Assembly (NCBI GenBank): GCA_003650185.1
Contig: QMOF01000154.1
Span: 1 to 5,677, forward strand
From: Chloroflexota bacterium
Lineage (GTDB): Bacteria > Chloroflexota > Dehalococcoidia > UBA2247 > RBG-13-53-26
DNA: 5,677 nucleotides
Direction of reading: 5' to 3'
Below, piece by piece: positions 5,479-5,677 of this stretch. How positions within the stretch are numbered: the stretch's first letter is position 1; each line of letters opens with the position of its first letter. Both the position numbers and the translations under genes were made by a program. The notes beneath the pieces are model-generated. The model searched no databases, was not told the DNA's origin, and saw nothing but the letters and a program-made list of their open reading frames with translations.

Positions 5479-5496
5479 GTTACAGGTAGGTTACAA
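5479..5496. promoter_or_regulatory. 11-bp-period direct repeat GTTACA(G/A), activator box candidate
   Basis: GTTACAG (5479-5485) and GTTACAA (5490-5496) are separated by GTAG, a repeat of exactly one helical turn. Tandem half-sites with 11-bp period are typical of OmpR/PhoB-family regulators. The repeat lies about 70 bases upstream of the probable receiver transcription start, a normal activator position. Alternatively GGCTTAC..GTAACGCC with the following T6 on the minus strand could form a bulged, large-loop terminator for the gene upstream. Confidence 0.45.
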
Positions 5497-5525
5497 CTTG
5501 GTAAGCCCGCAGTGGTGGAGACACA

Positions 5526-5540
5526 GTCTGTTCAGCAGAC
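5526..5540. repeat. inverted repeat GTCTG-N5-CAGAC
   Basis: Five-base arms with a 5-base loop lie just past the stop codon of the partial gene at the right edge. On the minus strand it reads TGTCTGCT followed by GAACAGAC, sharing its first eight bases with the half-site of the palindrome at 997-1020. Confidence 0.4.
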
Positions 5541-5544
5541 ACTC

Positions 5545-5565
5545 CTGGCCCACCTACCGGGCCAG
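5545..5565 (-). repeat. hairpin over the stop codon of the partial gene
   Basis: CTGGCCC and GGGCCAG (7 bp, perfect, GC-rich) flank a 7-base loop; the TAG stop codon (5556-5554) lies in the loop. No T-run follows directly, so it is more likely a 3'-end stabilising or Rho-assisted structure than an intrinsic terminator. Confidence 0.5.
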
Positions 5566-5677
5566 CCCGCAGTCCTCCAGGAGTTGATGGTAGAATTCGG
5601 CTATGTCTCTGTCTTCAATCTCGTGCTCAGCCCTGGTGAGCGGGGAGACCAGCGACTGACGGTACGCGCCCTGGAAA
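5554..5677 (-). CDS. C-terminal end of an unrecognised protein (5' part off the window)
   Basis: A frame open from the right edge ends at TAG 5556-5554 and gives 40 residues, beginning FQGAYRQSLVSPLTRAE and ending YHQLLEDCGLAR. The segment is highly charged and probably helical (EIEDRDIAEFYHQLLEDCG), with no motif I can assign. The other two minus-strand frames contain stops or look non-coding, the codon choice resembles the neighbouring genes, and a GC-rich hairpin sits over its end, all of which support a real gene. The upstream part is needed to identify it. Confidence 0.6.
   Translation of the reverse strand, partial: FQGAYRQSLVSPLTRAEHEIEDRDIAEFYHQLLEDCGLAR

Noticed and set aside
5470..5520. 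Intrinsic terminator ahead of the receiver genes ending in T6 on the minus strand
   Set aside because: The stem (GGCTTAC with GTAACGCC) needs a bulge and a 17-base loop, so it is too weak to call; the same bases are better explained by the 11-bp direct repeat.

Overview
The window is a stretch of bacterial chromosome of roughly 58-60% GC (judged by eye). Every gene I can support lies on the minus strand, so the genes read right to left. Coding density is moderate, with unusually long gaps that hold inverted repeats and recognisable sigma-70-type promoters. No phylogenetic marker is present. The combination of a group III-type phosphofructokinase, a leaderless penicillin-acylase-family enzyme and orphan receiver proteins would suit an uncultured Chloroflexota or another deep-branching Gram-positive-like lineage, but this is a low-confidence guess.

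Layout in transcription order (right to left). (1) 5677-5554: the last 40 residues of an unrecognised protein, with a hairpin over its stop codon. (2) 5553-5396: a compact regulatory region with an 11-bp-period direct repeat, a perfect 7+5+7 inverted repeat and a probable promoter. (3) 5395-5003 and 4915-4529: two consecutive receiver-only proteins of the CheY fold. Both keep the phospho-acceptor Asp but have lost the acidic pair, and both carry Glu in place of the invariant Lys. (4) 4528-4269: a gap with two hairpins. (5) 4268-3972: a small, probably two-helix membrane protein of unknown function. (6) 3971-3586: a gap with a very good promoter (TTGACC-17-TATGAT) and a strong ribosome binding site. 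(7) 3585-1207: a complete 792-residue penicillin acylase family (Ntn hydrolase, peptidase S45) precursor. (8) 1206-756: a 451-base gap with a near-consensus promoter (TTGATA-16-TATAAT), followed by three successive hairpins, one of which is a perfect 24-bp palindrome. (9) 755-1: the N-terminal 251 residues of a phosphofructokinase, running off the left edge, whose active-site residues predict pyrophosphate rather than ATP as phosphoryl donor.

The two receivers are probably co-transcribed. The acylase and the phosphofructokinase each have a credible promoter of their own, so the window looks like several independent units rather than one pathway. The most interesting parts are the structured leader with the 24-bp palindrome ahead of the PPi-type phosphofructokinase gene, and the tandem pair of degenerate receivers with an operator-rich promoter. 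I saw no mobile elements, CRISPR arrays, tRNA or rRNA genes.
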